This document shows positions 30,440 to 39,157 of a stretch of 64,000 nucleotides of DNA, one piece after another. The stretch's first letter is position 1. Each line of letters starts with the position of its first letter. The position numbers were made by a program, and so were the translations under genes. The notes beneath the pieces were generated by a model, which made no database searches, was not told where the DNA came from, and worked only from the letters and a program-made list of their open reading frames with translations. Source of the DNA: Bradyrhizobium manausense (GTDB lineage: Bacteria; Pseudomonadota; Alphaproteobacteria; Rhizobiales; Xanthobacteraceae); the NCBI RefSeq assembly GCF_018130615.1, contig NZ_JAFCKB010000012.1, positions 62,001-126,000 of the forward strand. Direction: 5' to 3'.

Positions 30440-30466
30440 TTTGCATTGGTAGATGGAGATTGGACC

Positions 30467-31531
30467 ATGAAGCTGTCACGTAGGACTCTCATTAAAGCCG
30501 GCGCATCCGCAATTGCCTTCCCGACCATCATCAGCCGGTCGTGGGCGCAGGACGCCAAGCAGCTGCATGTCGGCGTCTACAATTCGGCGCTGGGCAAGCT
30601 GATCCAGAAGGAGGTCATTCCGAAGTTCGAGGCCGAGTTCAAGTGCCGCGTCTTCACGATCGAAGGCGCCACGCTCTCCAACATCGCCGCTCTCCGCGCG
30701 ACCCGCGACACGCCGCGCTTCAGCATGATGATGATGGACGATGTCGGCATTCCCCAGGCCAAGCAGGAGGGGCTGATCGACAAGCTCGATGCGGCCAAGA
30801 TTCCCAACCTGGAGAAGGTCTATAAGCGCTATCTCTTCGAGGACGGATACGGCGTCGGCTTCTCGATCTCCAGCGCGGCCATGTTCATCAATCCGCAGGT
30901 GACGAAGCCGCTCGAGAGCTACGAGCAGATCTTCGATGCGAAATATCGCAAGCAGATCCTGCTGAACACGCCCAAGAACACTCAGAGCGTGCTGATGCTT
31001 ATCGTCGCGACAGCGCTGACGACTGGTAAGCCGCTGAAGGAGGCGCAATATCTGGTCGACAGCGGCTGGGACAAGCTCGCATCGCTCAAGCCGAACGTCC
31101 TGACGATCTACGACAGCGAGGCCCAGGTGCTGCAGGTGGCGCAGGGCCAGGCGATGATCGGCGGTATCGAATATTCGAAGGCGATCTATCCCCACACGGC
31201 CAAGGGCCTGCCGCTCGACATGACCTTCCCCAAGGAAGGCGCGTTCACCGGCATCAACAGCATGACCCTGGTCAAGAATGCGCCCGAACCTGAGCTTGCC
31301 TGCGCGCTGATCAATCGCATTCTGGACCCGTCGGTGGCCAAGATGCTCTCCGAGCAGACCCTCAGCGCACCCTCGGTAGGGGGCATCGACTTCAAGCCGG
31401 AGACCGCCAAGTTCCTCGCCTATCCAGACACAAAGGCGACCGATCTCGGGCTGTTCACACCGGACTGGAACTTCATCGTACCGCGCCGCGGACCGTGGCT
31501 GGAGCGTTATAATCAGGTCTTCACGAGCTGA
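30467..31531 (+). CDS. ABC transporter substrate-binding protein, PotD-like
   Basis: A 354-residue periplasmic binding protein with a twin-arginine-type leader (SRRTLIKAGASAIAFPTII, cleaved near the AQ at about 30), followed by the type 2 solute-binding fold of the PotD/iron-binding class. The Tat leader suggests folding before export. It starts 27 nt after the permease stop; the ATG is preceded by GGAGATTGG. It would deliver the substrate to the two Pot-type permeases. Ligand identity is not visible. Confidence 0.9.
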   Translation: MKLSRRTLIKAGASAIAFPTIISRSWAQDAKQLHVGVYNSALGKLIQKEVIPKFEAEFKCRVFTIEGATLSNIAALRATRDTPRFSMMMMDDVGIPQAKQEGLIDKLDAAKIPNLEKVYKRYLFEDGYGVGFSISSAAMFINPQVTKPLESYEQIFDAKYRKQILLNTPKNTQSVLMLIVATALTTGKPLKEAQYLVDSGWDKLASLKPNVLTIYDSEAQVLQVAQGQAMIGGIEYSKAIYPHTAKGLPLDMTFPKEGAFTGINSMTLVKNAPEPELACALINRILDPSVAKMLSEQTLSAPSVGGIDFKPETAKFLAYPDTKATDLGLFTPDWNFIVPRRGPWLERYNQVFTS

Positions 31532-31541
31532 GCGGGGCGCC

Positions 31542-32636
31542 ATGAAGTCTTCCGAAGTCAGGCTTGACCGCCTCAGCAAGGAATATGGCCGCATGGTCGC
31601 GGTCGACGAGGTCTCGCTCGCGATCGAGCCGGGCCACATGGTGGCGCTGCTCGGTCCGAGCGGCTGCGGAAAGACCACTTGCCTTCGCATGATCGCGGGG
31701 CTGATCCGGCCGACATCCGGTGACGTCTTCGTCAACGACAAGAGAATGACGGACGTTCCGGTGCATCGCCGCAACGTCGGGATGCTGTTCCAGAACTATG
31801 CGCTGTTCCCCCATCTGACCGTGGAGGAGAACATCGCGTTCGGCCTGGAGATGCGCGGGATATCCAAGGCCGATGCCGCACGGAAGGTGAGCGAAGCTCT
31901 CAACCTCGTCCAGCTGTCGAAGTTCGGAAAGCGTTATCCGGCACAACTTTCCGGCGGTCAGCAACAGCGCGTCGCATTGGGACGCGCTCTGGTGATCGAG
32001 CCGGCGATGTTGCTGCTCGACGAGCCGCTCGGAGCGCTCGACAAGGGGCTTCGCGAGAGCATGCAGGTCGAGCTGCGCGCCCTTCAGCGCAGGCTCGGCC
32101 TGACCACCGTCATGGTGACCCACGACCAGGACGAAGCCCTGACGATGGCCGACAAGATCGTGGTGATGCGCGACGGCAAGCTCGAACAGGTCGGCTCGGC
32201 GACCGAGATCTACCAGCGCCCGACCTCGAAATTCGTCGCGCAGTTCATCGGCGCGTCAAATCTGTTCGAGGGTCCCATCGAGCAGCGCAACGGCAATGGC
32301 GCCGTCATTCGTGTGTCGCCCGAATTGAGCCTCCAGGTCGATCAGCTGCCGCCGACGACGAGCGACGTGATGGTCTCGATCAGACCCGAGGCGATCGTGG
32401 TCGAGAGGGCTGGTCAGACCCCGGCCGCGCAACGCGCAAACAGCGTGACGGCGCGGGTGGACCAGGCGGTCTATCGCGGCTTCGTCAGTCACTACTATCT
32501 CAAGACGCCAAGCGGCGGACAGATCATCGTGTTCGAGCAGAATCAATCGCAACAAGCGGGACTTCGATACGCCGTAGGCGAGGAGGTTGTCGCGCGGTGG
32601 GAAGCGCCCAGCAATCACATCATTGCCCGACACTGA
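31542..32636 (+). CDS. ABC transporter ATP-binding protein, PotA type
   Basis: A 364-residue ATPase completing the importer. Walker [10 protein letters not shown] is near 38-46, the LSGGQQQRVALGRAL signature near 138-152 and Walker B with DEPLGALDKGLR follow; the C-terminal TOBE-like domain occupies about 250-364. It begins 10 nt after the binding-protein stop. The importer order (two permeases, binding protein, ATPase) and position upstream of the PxpBCA group suggest that the imported compound is the substrate of the island enzymes. Confidence 0.92.
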   Translation: MKSSEVRLDRLSKEYGRMVAVDEVSLAIEPGHMVALLGPSGCGKTTCLRMIAGLIRPTSGDVFVNDKRMTDVPVHRRNVGMLFQNYALFPHLTVEENIAFGLEMRGISKADAARKVSEALNLVQLSKFGKRYPAQLSGGQQQRVALGRALVIEPAMLLLDEPLGALDKGLRESMQVELRALQRRLGLTTVMVTHDQDEALTMADKIVVMRDGKLEQVGSATEIYQRPTSKFVAQFIGASNLFEGPIEQRNGNGAVIRVSPELSLQVDQLPPTTSDVMVSIRPEAIVVERAGQTPAAQRANSVTARVDQAVYRGFVSHYYLKTPSGGQIIVFEQNQSQQAGLRYAVGEEVVARWEAPSNHIIARH

Positions 32637-32772
32637 CGTTTAGGACGAGCGACGTGGGGCGGGCAATCGACATGCCTTATACCCGCAGACGAACATCGTC
32701 TTGGATCGGGTTGGATTGCTTGGCTAGAACGCGAGGCGGAGGCGCCACCGGCGTTGGACCAGCGAGGCCCTT

Positions 32773-33468
32773 TTGTCGATTATTCAGCCAAGCGCTCCCC
32801 TTGTAGGTGCGATCGAGAAAAGCCCGAAGATCAGCCTGATTGGCACGCTTGCGATGTTGATCGAGGCGCCGGGCGAATTTGACCTCATTCAGCAGGGACG
32901 TATCTGGGCGCTCGCAGACGTGGTGTCATCCTGGCCCATCGTCCAGGAAGCCGTCATTGGTGTCACCAATGTGATGCTTGTGTTCGAGCAGCCGCCGGCG
33001 GATATCGACATGCTCGGCGCTTCGATCGTCGAACTGTGGCATCGCTTGCCCGGCCGGAAGGCCGATGGCAAGGTCATCGAAATTCCCGTGGTCTATGGCG
33101 GCGAGCTCGGCTTGGACCTGGCGGCAGTCGCGAAGCACACCGGATTACCCGCACGTGATGTCATCAGGATTCACAGCGAGGGCGAATACACCGTCTGCGC
33201 CATCGCGAGCTCGCCGGGATTCGGATATCTCCACGGCCTCGACCCGCGCATCCATATGCCTCGCAAATCCGTGCCCTCGCTCAACATGCAGGCAGGCTCG
33301 GTTACGATCGGCGGAATGCAGACCGGTGTCGCGGCGCTGACGAGCCCGAATGGATGGAACGCGATCGGCTGGGCCTCGGTCGCCATGTTCGATCCGCAAC
33401 GCGAACAGCCGTCGCTCATGCTTCCAGGAGACCGGGTCAAATTCAGGATCGATCGGATCGAGCTGTGA
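32773..33468 (+). CDS. pxpB: 5-oxoprolinase subunit PxpB-like (KipI/AHS1 family)
   Basis: A 231-residue protein of the KipI/AHS1 family. PxpB with PxpC and PxpA forms the ATP-dependent 5-oxoprolinase in bacteria; the same fold makes half of the carboxyltransferase of urea carboxylase. The family core is visible in IPVVYGGELGLDLAAVA, the PGFGYLHGLDPRIHMPR segment and the C-terminal PGDRVKFRIDRI. The start is probably the TTG at 32773, because no better start keeps the N-terminal domain. It overlaps the next gene by GTGA. A second PxpB-like gene (36637-37299) lies nearby on the other strand. Confidence 0.88.
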   Translation: MSIIQPSAPLVGAIEKSPKISLIGTLAMLIEAPGEFDLIQQGRIWALADVVSSWPIVQEAVIGVTNVMLVFEQPPADIDMLGASIVELWHRLPGRKADGKVIEIPVVYGGELGLDLAAVAKHTGLPARDVIRIHSEGEYTVCAIASSPGFGYLHGLDPRIHMPRKSVPSLNMQAGSVTIGGMQTGVAALTSPNGWNAIGWASVAMFDPQREQPSLMLPGDRVKFRIDRIEL

Positions 33469-34442
33469 TCGAGATTCTGACCAGCGCCGCCTTCAACACG
33501 ATCCAGGATCTCGGTCGCCATGGAGCGCGTCGGTTCGGCGTGAGCACGTCCGGCGCCATGGATCCCGTGGCGCTCGCTGCCGGAAATGCGCTGCTCGGCA
33601 ACGACGAGAATGCCGCCGGCATCGAGATCCAGACGTTTCCGTTCCGCCTGCGTTTCCAGGCCGATGCCGCCTTCGCCCTCACGGGGGCTGATCACGTCTC
33701 GACGCTGGGCGGATCAACGGTTCGTCCCTGGTGGTGCACGCGGGCCCGCGCCGGCGACATTCTCGTGGTCGGACTGCCTCGCCGTGGAGCCCGCGTTTAC
33801 GCGACGTTCGGTGGCGGCATCGACGTGCCTTGCGTGCTAGGCTCGCGCAGCACGCATCTGCGCGCCGGCTTCGGAGGAATCGAGGGACGTACCTTGCAGG
33901 CGGGCGATGTCGCGCTGATCGGAAGCACGAAAGGCAATAGCGACCGCCGCTTCGATTTCGGCGTCGCGCCGCCAGATGTCGCCATCGCCGGCGCCCCACC
34001 GGTTGAAGACGGTGTGCTGCGGATACGCGTCATGCGCGCCGGCGAGTATGACCTGTTTTCGCAGACCATGCAGGCGCGGTTCTGGTCGACCAAATGGAAG
34101 ATCAGTGCCCGGAGCGATCGCGGCGGATACCGCCTCAGCGGCAATCAGTTGATCCTGGATGCGCCGGTCGAGATGCGTTCGCATGGTGTGGTGGCCGGAG
34201 TTGTGCAGGTGCCACCCGCCGGCGAGCCGATCATCCAGATGAGCGACGCCAACACGGCAGGCGGCTATCCGAAGATGGCGGCCGTGATCCAGGCCGATCT
34301 CTGGCGCCTCGGCCAGGCGGCGCCAGGATCGATCATCGCCTTCAGCGAGGTGAGTTACCAGGATGCGGTCGCGGCCATGGTTCCCGTCAACGACTATCTC
34401 GCGAAGTTGCGTGCGACCGCGAACCTATATCGAGCGCTTTGA
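33465..34442 (+). CDS. pxpC: 5-oxoprolinase subunit PxpC-like (KipA/AHS2, biotin-dependent carboxyltransferase fold)
   Basis: A 325-residue protein of the KipA/AHS2 family, partner of PxpB. The family opening (IEILTSAAFNTIQDLGRHGARRFGVSTSGAMDP) is intact, followed by ALLGNDENAAGIEI and the C-terminal segment with IIQMSDANTAGGYPKMA. The start is a GTG overlapping the PxpB stop, so the pair is coupled. The second PxpC-like gene in the window (35663-36640) has exactly the same length and start arrangement (TTG overlapping the PxpB stop), which suggests ancient duplication of the whole pair. Confidence 0.9.
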   Translation: MIEILTSAAFNTIQDLGRHGARRFGVSTSGAMDPVALAAGNALLGNDENAAGIEIQTFPFRLRFQADAAFALTGADHVSTLGGSTVRPWWCTRARAGDILVVGLPRRGARVYATFGGGIDVPCVLGSRSTHLRAGFGGIEGRTLQAGDVALIGSTKGNSDRRFDFGVAPPDVAIAGAPPVEDGVLRIRVMRAGEYDLFSQTMQARFWSTKWKISARSDRGGYRLSGNQLILDAPVEMRSHGVVAGVVQVPPAGEPIIQMSDANTAGGYPKMAAVIQADLWRLGQAAPGSIIAFSEVSYQDAVAAMVPVNDYLAKLRATANLYRAL

Positions 34443-34477
34443 GTGGACGTCGGCAAAAGCAAGAGCAGGGTGCGAAC

Positions 34478-35245
34478 ATGAAAATCGGCATCAATTCGGA
34501 TATGGGCGAAGGCTTCGGCAACTACCGGATCTGCGACGACGAGGCGCTGATGGGCATCGTCTCGTCCGCCAATGTGGCGTGCGGCTTCCACGCCGGCGAT
34601 CCCATCATCATGGACCGCATGGTCCGACTGGCAAAGCAGAAGGGAGTCGAGGTCGGTGCCCATCCGGGCTTGCCCGATCTGCTCGGATTTGGCCGCCGCG
34701 TGATCCAGATGGATGCCGCCGAGCTCGAGAAGCACATGGTCTATCAGATCGGCGCCTTGCAGGCGATCGCGGCCAATGCCGGCCACCGCGTGACCCATGT
34801 CAGTTTCCACGCCGCGATGGGCAACATGGTCAATGCGGACCCCGACATGGCCGACGTCGTCGCCCGCGCGATTGCGACCATCAATCGCGACTTTATCGTG
34901 TTTTCACAGCCCGACGCCGAGATCGTGCGCGCGGCGCGCAAGGTCGGTTTGCGTGTCCTGACGCTGTTCCTGGCCGACCGGGCCTATGACGAGAACGCTC
35001 ATCTGGTGTCGCGCAAGCTTCCCAACTCGGTCATCACCTCGACCGAAGCCGTCGCCGAGCGGGTCAAGCGGTTCCTTGACAGCGGAACGGTGAAGACCAT
35101 CGAAGGCAAGTCGATCAAGGTCGAGGCCCGCTCGATCCTGATCCACAGCGACACGCCCGGATCGGTCAATCTCGCCGGCACCGTGCGCCGCGTGATCGAA
35201 GAGGGCGGCGGCGAAGTCACGCCCGCAACCGTGTTGCTCAATTGA
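34478..35245 (+). CDS. pxpA: 5-oxoprolinase subunit PxpA (LamB/YcsF family)
   Basis: A 255-residue protein of the LamB/YcsF family, the catalytic subunit PxpA of 5-oxoprolinase. The N-terminal INSDMGEGFGNY, the NVACGFHAGDP motif (about 32-42) and GAHPGLPD (about 60-67) hold the conserved Asp and His residues of the family. It is 34 nt after PxpC, so an entire PxpBCA group is present here: ATP-dependent opening of 5-oxoproline or a related lactam is the family role. Whether this copy acts on 5-oxoproline is not certain. It converges on and overlaps the carrier-like gene by 8 nt. Confidence 0.92.
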   Translation: MKIGINSDMGEGFGNYRICDDEALMGIVSSANVACGFHAGDPIIMDRMVRLAKQKGVEVGAHPGLPDLLGFGRRVIQMDAAELEKHMVYQIGALQAIAANAGHRVTHVSFHAAMGNMVNADPDMADVVARAIATINRDFIVFSQPDAEIVRAARKVGLRVLTLFLADRAYDENAHLVSRKLPNSVITSTEAVAERVKRFLDSGTVKTIEGKSIKVEARSILIHSDTPGSVNLAGTVRRVIEEGGGEVTPATVLLN

Positions 35246-35672
35246 GCGGACGATTCGCCGCATGTGGTCGGATACGCACAATCGGAGTGCCGTAGCCGAC
35301 CATGGTGCCGGTCTCCGCGATCACGGCATCGATGGTGCCGGCGGCTGGCGCAACGACCGGTGCGTACAAGAGCCCGATCCTGACAAGGCCAACGATCGCT
35401 CCCGCCTCGACGCGTTGTCCGGGCGCAACGAACGGCTTGTCCTGCCACGGATGGGCCGCAAGGAAATGTCCCGCCACGTCGGCCTTCGCTACGACGGAAT
35501 GATCTGCGGCGGGGGTGGCCGTGCCGGCAGGCTTTGCAGACGCCGCGATCCTGGCACCTGTGTCGACGACGAGCTTCAGTGTCAGTCCCGGCTCCTCAAT
35601 CTCGATCGTGTCGACACCGGACTTTGCGAGGACCCGCGCCAGACGCGCGATGTCGGTGATCTCTATCGGCAT
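35238..35672 (-). CDS. Biotin-carrier-like protein without the biotinyl lysine
   Basis: A 144-residue protein with an N-terminal segment (about 1-40) like that of AccB-type carriers, a short linker and a C-terminal biotinyl/lipoyl-type domain (about 78-136). In a normal carrier the hairpin reads EAMK with the modified Lys; here the aligned stretch is VRIGLLYAP, with L101 at the Lys position. Surrounding framework residues (AGTIDAVIAETGTMVGYGTPIVRI) are intact, so the fold is likely kept. It is the last gene of the minus-strand SDR-AccB-AccC-PxpB-PxpC operon and overlaps PxpC by 10 nt. It may act as a structural or regulatory subunit. Confidence 0.85.
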   Translation of the reverse strand: MPIEITDIARLARVLAKSGVDTIEIEEPGLTLKLVVDTGARIAASAKPAGTATPAADHSVVAKADVAGHFLAAHPWQDKPFVAPGQRVEAGAIVGLVRIGLLYAPVVAPAAGTIDAVIAETGTMVGYGTPIVRIRPHAANRPLN

Positions 35673-36640
35673 GTACGGGTCTCCTCGACAAGACGCACAT
35701 TGGTCCTCAGCCGGTCGAGATAAGCCGACATCTCGGCCTCGGCTGCAAGCGCGTCGGGGTAGGTGGTTTGCTCGAACCGCAGCTTGCTGCCGAGCCGCGC
35801 TTGCCCGACGCGCCACAGGTCGGCCCGGATCACGGTGGCGATCTTCGGATAGCCACCCGATGTCTGTGCGTCGCGCATCTGGATGATGGGCTGTCCGTTG
35901 GGCGGAATCTGGATGACGCCGGGGACGATACCGTGCGAGCGCTTCTCGACTGGCGCCTTGGGCTTCACAGCCGGACCTTGCAGACGGTAGCCGTAGCGGT
36001 TGCTTTGGGGCGTGATCTTCCAATGGCTGGACCAGAACAACGCCTGCGTGGCGGCGTCGAACGCGTCATATTCGCCGGCGACAACGACCCTGACGATGGT
36101 CTCGTCCGCGGCAGCGTTCGGCCGCGCCAGCGAGATGTCGGCTGGCTCGACCCCGAGCTCGCCGACAGCAGCTGTGGATGCGGCGCAGGGCAGGATGTCG
36201 CCGGGCTGGAGCGGCCGTCCGTGCAAGCCGCCGAATTCGCCGCGAAGCTGGGTGCTGCGCGAGCCCAGCACGACAGGCACATCGATGCCGCCGCCGACGG
36301 CCAGATAGCTTCGCGCGCCCCGGGATATCGCCTTGATGGTCAGAACGTCTCCTGCGCGCGCGTGCGAGCGCCACCAGGGCGGGATGGCCCGTCCTGCGAT
36401 CTCGGCCTCAACGCTGGCGCCGGTGAGCGCAAATGCCATGTCCCGGCCGAAGCGGAGCTTGAACGGGATCATCGGGATTTCGACGGCGGCGTCGTTCTCG
36501 TCATTGCCCAGCAGGATGTTACCGGCGCGCAGCGCGATATCATCCATCGCGCCAGAGGTGCCGACCCCGAAGCGATATTGGTCGAAGCGCCCGAGATCCT
36601 GGACACTAGCGGGACCTGTGACTGAAAGGATCTCGATCAA
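35663..36640 (-). CDS. PxpC-like (KipA/AHS2) carboxyltransferase-fold protein, second copy
   Basis: A 325-residue protein of the KipA/AHS2 family. Its start is a TTG overlapping the PxpB-like stop (TTGA); the 81 codons upstream in the same frame belong to the PxpB overlap and are not family-like. Family features are the VQDLGRFDQYRFGVGTSGAMDD opening, ILLGNDENDAAVEI and a C-terminal IIQMRDAQTSGGYPKIA. Because it is coupled to biotin carboxylase and carrier genes, it may serve as the carboxyltransferase of a biotin enzyme, as the equivalent domain does in urea carboxylase, rather than as part of 5-oxoprolinase. Confidence 0.88.
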   Translation of the reverse strand: MIEILSVTGPASVQDLGRFDQYRFGVGTSGAMDDIALRAGNILLGNDENDAAVEIPMIPFKLRFGRDMAFALTGASVEAEIAGRAIPPWWRSHARAGDVLTIKAISRGARSYLAVGGGIDVPVVLGSRSTQLRGEFGGLHGRPLQPGDILPCAASTAAVGELGVEPADISLARPNAAADETIVRVVVAGEYDAFDAATQALFWSSHWKITPQSNRYGYRLQGPAVKPKAPVEKRSHGIVPGVIQIPPNGQPIIQMRDAQTSGGYPKIATVIRADLWRVGQARLGSKLRFEQTTYPDALAAEAEMSAYLDRLRTNVRLVEETRTCR

Positions 36641-37299
36641 CGGATCACCCGCTTGATTTCGAAGCGGATCGTATCGCCCGGCGCGAGCGCGGCCGGCGTC
36701 GGCCAGGACGGGTCGAAGAACGTCCAGCTTGTATGCCCGATGGCGTGCCAGCCGCTGGGGCCGGGCGAGGCGGAGACGCCGGTCTGCGATCCGCCGATCG
36801 ATACTGAGCCGCCCGCCGAACGTTGCAGCGGCGTCTGTCGCCGCGGCATGGTGATGCGCGGATCCATGCCGCCGAGATAGCAATAGCCGGGATGGCTGCC
36901 CAACGCGAACACCGTGTAGAGCGGCGCGGCATGGATCGCCACCACATCGTCGATGGACAGGCTGCAGTGATCAGCGACGGACTGGAGCGAGGATCCGACT
37001 TCGCCGCCATAGGTGACAGGCAGCCTGATCTCGCGACCACCGATCGCAAGGCTCTCTGCCGCGTCCCAGCTCTCGTTGAGTGCGGTGATCAGGGCGTCGA
37101 GCTCGCGAGGAGGCGTTTCGAAGGTCAGCATCAGGTTGGTGATGCCGGGAATGGCCTCGCGGATGTCAGGCCATTTCGACGCCGTTGCGGCAAGTGCCCA
37201 GATCCTTCGTTGGTGCGGCAGGTCGAATGTTCCGGGGGCCTCGAACAGGAGAGCCGATGTACCGAGCAGGCTGATCCGAGGCCGGTCGGGGGCCGTCAT
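36637..37299 (-). CDS. PxpB-like (KipI/AHS1) protein, second copy
   Basis: A 220-residue protein of the KipI/AHS1 family with [17 protein letters not shown], the [19 protein letters not shown] segment and the C-terminal [12 protein letters not shown]. It is the partner of the PxpC-like protein encoded just after it. The ATG overlaps the biotin carboxylase stop (ATGA), so the carboxylase, PxpB-like and PxpC-like subunits are likely made in fixed proportion. It has the same size and fold as the PxpB at 32773-33468 but differs in many positions. Confidence 0.9.
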   Translation of the reverse strand: MTAPDRPRISLLGTSALLFEAPGTFDLPHQRRIWALAATASKWPDIREAIPGITNLMLTFETPPRELDALITALNESWDAAESLAIGGREIRLPVTYGGEVGSSLQSVADHCSLSIDDVVAIHAAPLYTVFALGSHPGYCYLGGMDPRITMPRRQTPLQRSAGGSVSIGGSQTGVSASPGPSGWHAIGHTSWTFFDPSWPTPAALAPGDTIRFEIKRVIR

Positions 37300-38651
37300 T
37301 GCGCGGCCACCTTCGCGTTCATCCAGTGCTCGAGATGGTGGATGTCGTAGCCGCCACGGCAGAAGGTCGGATCGACGAGGATCGCCTGATGCAACGGCAC
37401 ATTGGTCCGGATGCCCTCGGCGCGCAGTTCGGACAGGGCGACGCGCGCGCGGGCCAGTGCCTCGTCGCGGGTGCCGCCGTGAGCGATCAGCTTGCCGACC
37501 AGTGAGTCATAGTGGCGCGGAACGGTGGCGCCTGCCGTGATATGGGAATCGACGCGGATGCCGATGCCGCCCGGCACGTCCCAGCGCGTCACCGTGCCGG
37601 GAGAGGGAGCAAAGGTGCCGGGGTCTTCGGCATTGATGCGGAACTCGACGGCATGGCCGACACGCACGATACCATTTTGCGTGATTCCGAGTGGCTCGCC
37701 GCGCGCGATGCGAATCTGTTCCTTGACGATGTCGATCCCCGTCGTCATCTCAGTGACCGGATGCTCGACCTGGACGCGCGTGTTCATCTCGATGAAGAAG
37801 AACTGTCCGTCCTCGTAGAGGAATTCGAAAGTGCCGGCGCCGCGATAGCCGATCCGCCGGCAGGCTTCAACGCAGCTTGCGCCCACCCGCTCGATCAGCG
37901 CGCGGTCGATGCCGGGCGCGGGAGCTTCCTCGACCACTTTTTGGTTCCTGCGCTGGAGCGAGCAGTCGCGGTCGCCGAGCCAGAGATGGTTGTCGTGCTG
38001 ATCGCACAGCACCTGAATCTCGATATGGCGGGGCTTTTCGAGGAATTTCTCGATATAGACCGCAGCGTTCCCGAAAGCCTTGCTGGCTTCCGCGCGCGTC
38101 AGCGCAAGTGCATCGTCCAGTGCGCCTTCGTTGCGCACGATCCGCATGCCGCGTCCGCCGCCGCCGCCGGCGGCCTTGATGATGACGGGATACCCGATGT
38201 CCCGTGCGATCGCGCGGACCTCGGCCGGATCGTCCGGCAGCGCGCTGTCCGGCCCGGGTACGCAAGGCACGCCCGCCAGCCGCATCGCGCGCTTGGCGGT
38301 AACCTTGTCTCCCATGGTCCGGATACAGTCCGCGGGAGGGCCGATGAAGGCGAGACCGGCGCGTGTAACCCGCTCGGCGAACTCCGCGTTCTCCGAGAGA
38401 AACCCGTAACCCGGGTGGATCGCCTGGGCGCCGCTGACCTCCGCCGCGAGCAGGATCGCAGCGACGTTGAGATAGGTGCTGTTCGCCGGCGCCGGTCCGA
38501 TGCAGAGCGCCTGATCGGCGAGCGCGACGTAGCGCGCGTCGCTGTCCGCTTCCGAGTGAATGACGACCGTCTTGAGACCCATGGCCCGACAAGCGCGCTG
38601 GATACGGAGCGCGATCTCGCCGCGATTGGCGATCAGGACCTTGTCGAACAT
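37296..38651 (-). CDS. Biotin carboxylase (AccC-type ATP-grasp)
   Basis: A 451-residue biotin carboxylase, normal length for AccC. The N-terminal [12 protein letters not shown], the glycine loop [11 protein letters not shown] (160-170) and the [14 protein letters not shown] motif (288-301) are intact, so it should carboxylate biotin with ATP and bicarbonate. No propionyl- or acetyl-CoA carboxyltransferase genes (AccA/AccD or PccB type) are present; the neighbours are PxpB/PxpC-like proteins, whose fold equals the carboxyltransferase of urea carboxylase. It starts where the AccB stop ends. The carboxylated substrate is unknown. Confidence 0.93.
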   Translation of the reverse strand: MFDKVLIANRGEIALRIQRACRAMGLKTVVIHSEADSDARYVALADQALCIGPAPANSTYLNVAAILLAAEVSGAQAIHPGYGFLSENAEFAERVTRAGLAFIGPPADCIRTMGDKVTAKRAMRLAGVPCVPGPDSALPDDPAEVRAIARDIGYPVIIKAAGGGGGRGMRIVRNEGALDDALALTRAEASKAFGNAAVYIEKFLEKPRHIEIQVLCDQHDNHLWLGDRDCSLQRRNQKVVEEAPAPGIDRALIERVGASCVEACRRIGYRGAGTFEFLYEDGQFFFIEMNTRVQVEHPVTEMTTGIDIVKEQIRIARGEPLGITQNGIVRVGHAVEFRINAEDPGTFAPSPGTVTRWDVPGGIGIRVDSHITAGATVPRHYDSLVGKLIAHGGTRDEALARARVALSELRAEGIRTNVPLHQAILVDPTFCRGGYDIHHLEHWMNAKVAAQ

Positions 38652-39157
38652 CAGGATGAACCCACAGGACCAATCCGGAACAACGCTTGGCCCGCAGCGA
38701 TCTCCTCACCATTCTCGGCGAGGACCGCAAGCACGACGCCGGGCCCCTCGGCGGCGATGTCGATGAAGGTCTTCATCGCCTCGATAATGCATATCTTCTG
38801 CCCGGCCTCGATCATCGCACCGACCTCGACCAGCGGCGGCTCGTCCGGCGCCGCAGACCGGTAGAAGACGCCGTGCATCGGCGCAGGCACGATGAGGTCG
38901 GCGATCGCGTCGGGAGGGCTGTCCGGGTGATCGGGGGCAGGGACTTGCGGGCCGCTTTCGCTTGCAGGGCGTACCGGGACCGGCTCCGCTTCCGTGGACG
39001 GGCGCTTGCGGATGCGAATGCGGGTTCCGTCCTGTGTCAGATCCAGCTCCGAGATGGAGGAGCGGGCGACCAGATCCACAAGTTGTTCGATTTTTGGAAA
39101 GTCCACGGTCAGGCTCTGCGTTGACGGCCTATCACGTTCGGGGCGTTCATGGATCAC
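38651..39157 (-). CDS. Biotin carboxyl carrier protein (AccB type)
   Basis: A 168-residue biotin carrier. The N-terminal domain (about 20-52) is followed by a Pro-rich linker (about 52-84) and the biotinyl domain (about 88-165) with the modified lysine K129 in the EAMK motif. This carrier is intact, in contrast to the shorter carrier-like protein at the end of the operon. The ATG overlaps the SDR stop (ATGA) and the gene overlaps AccC by 1 nt, which places it in a tightly coupled operon. Confidence 0.93.
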   Translation of the reverse strand: MIHERPERDRPSTQSLTVDFPKIEQLVDLVARSSISELDLTQDGTRIRIRKRPSTEAEPVPVRPASESGPQVPAPDHPDSPPDAIADLIVPAPMHGVFYRSAAPDEPPLVEVGAMIEAGQKICIIEAMKTFIDIAAEGPGVVLAVLAENGEEIAAGQALFRIGPVGSS

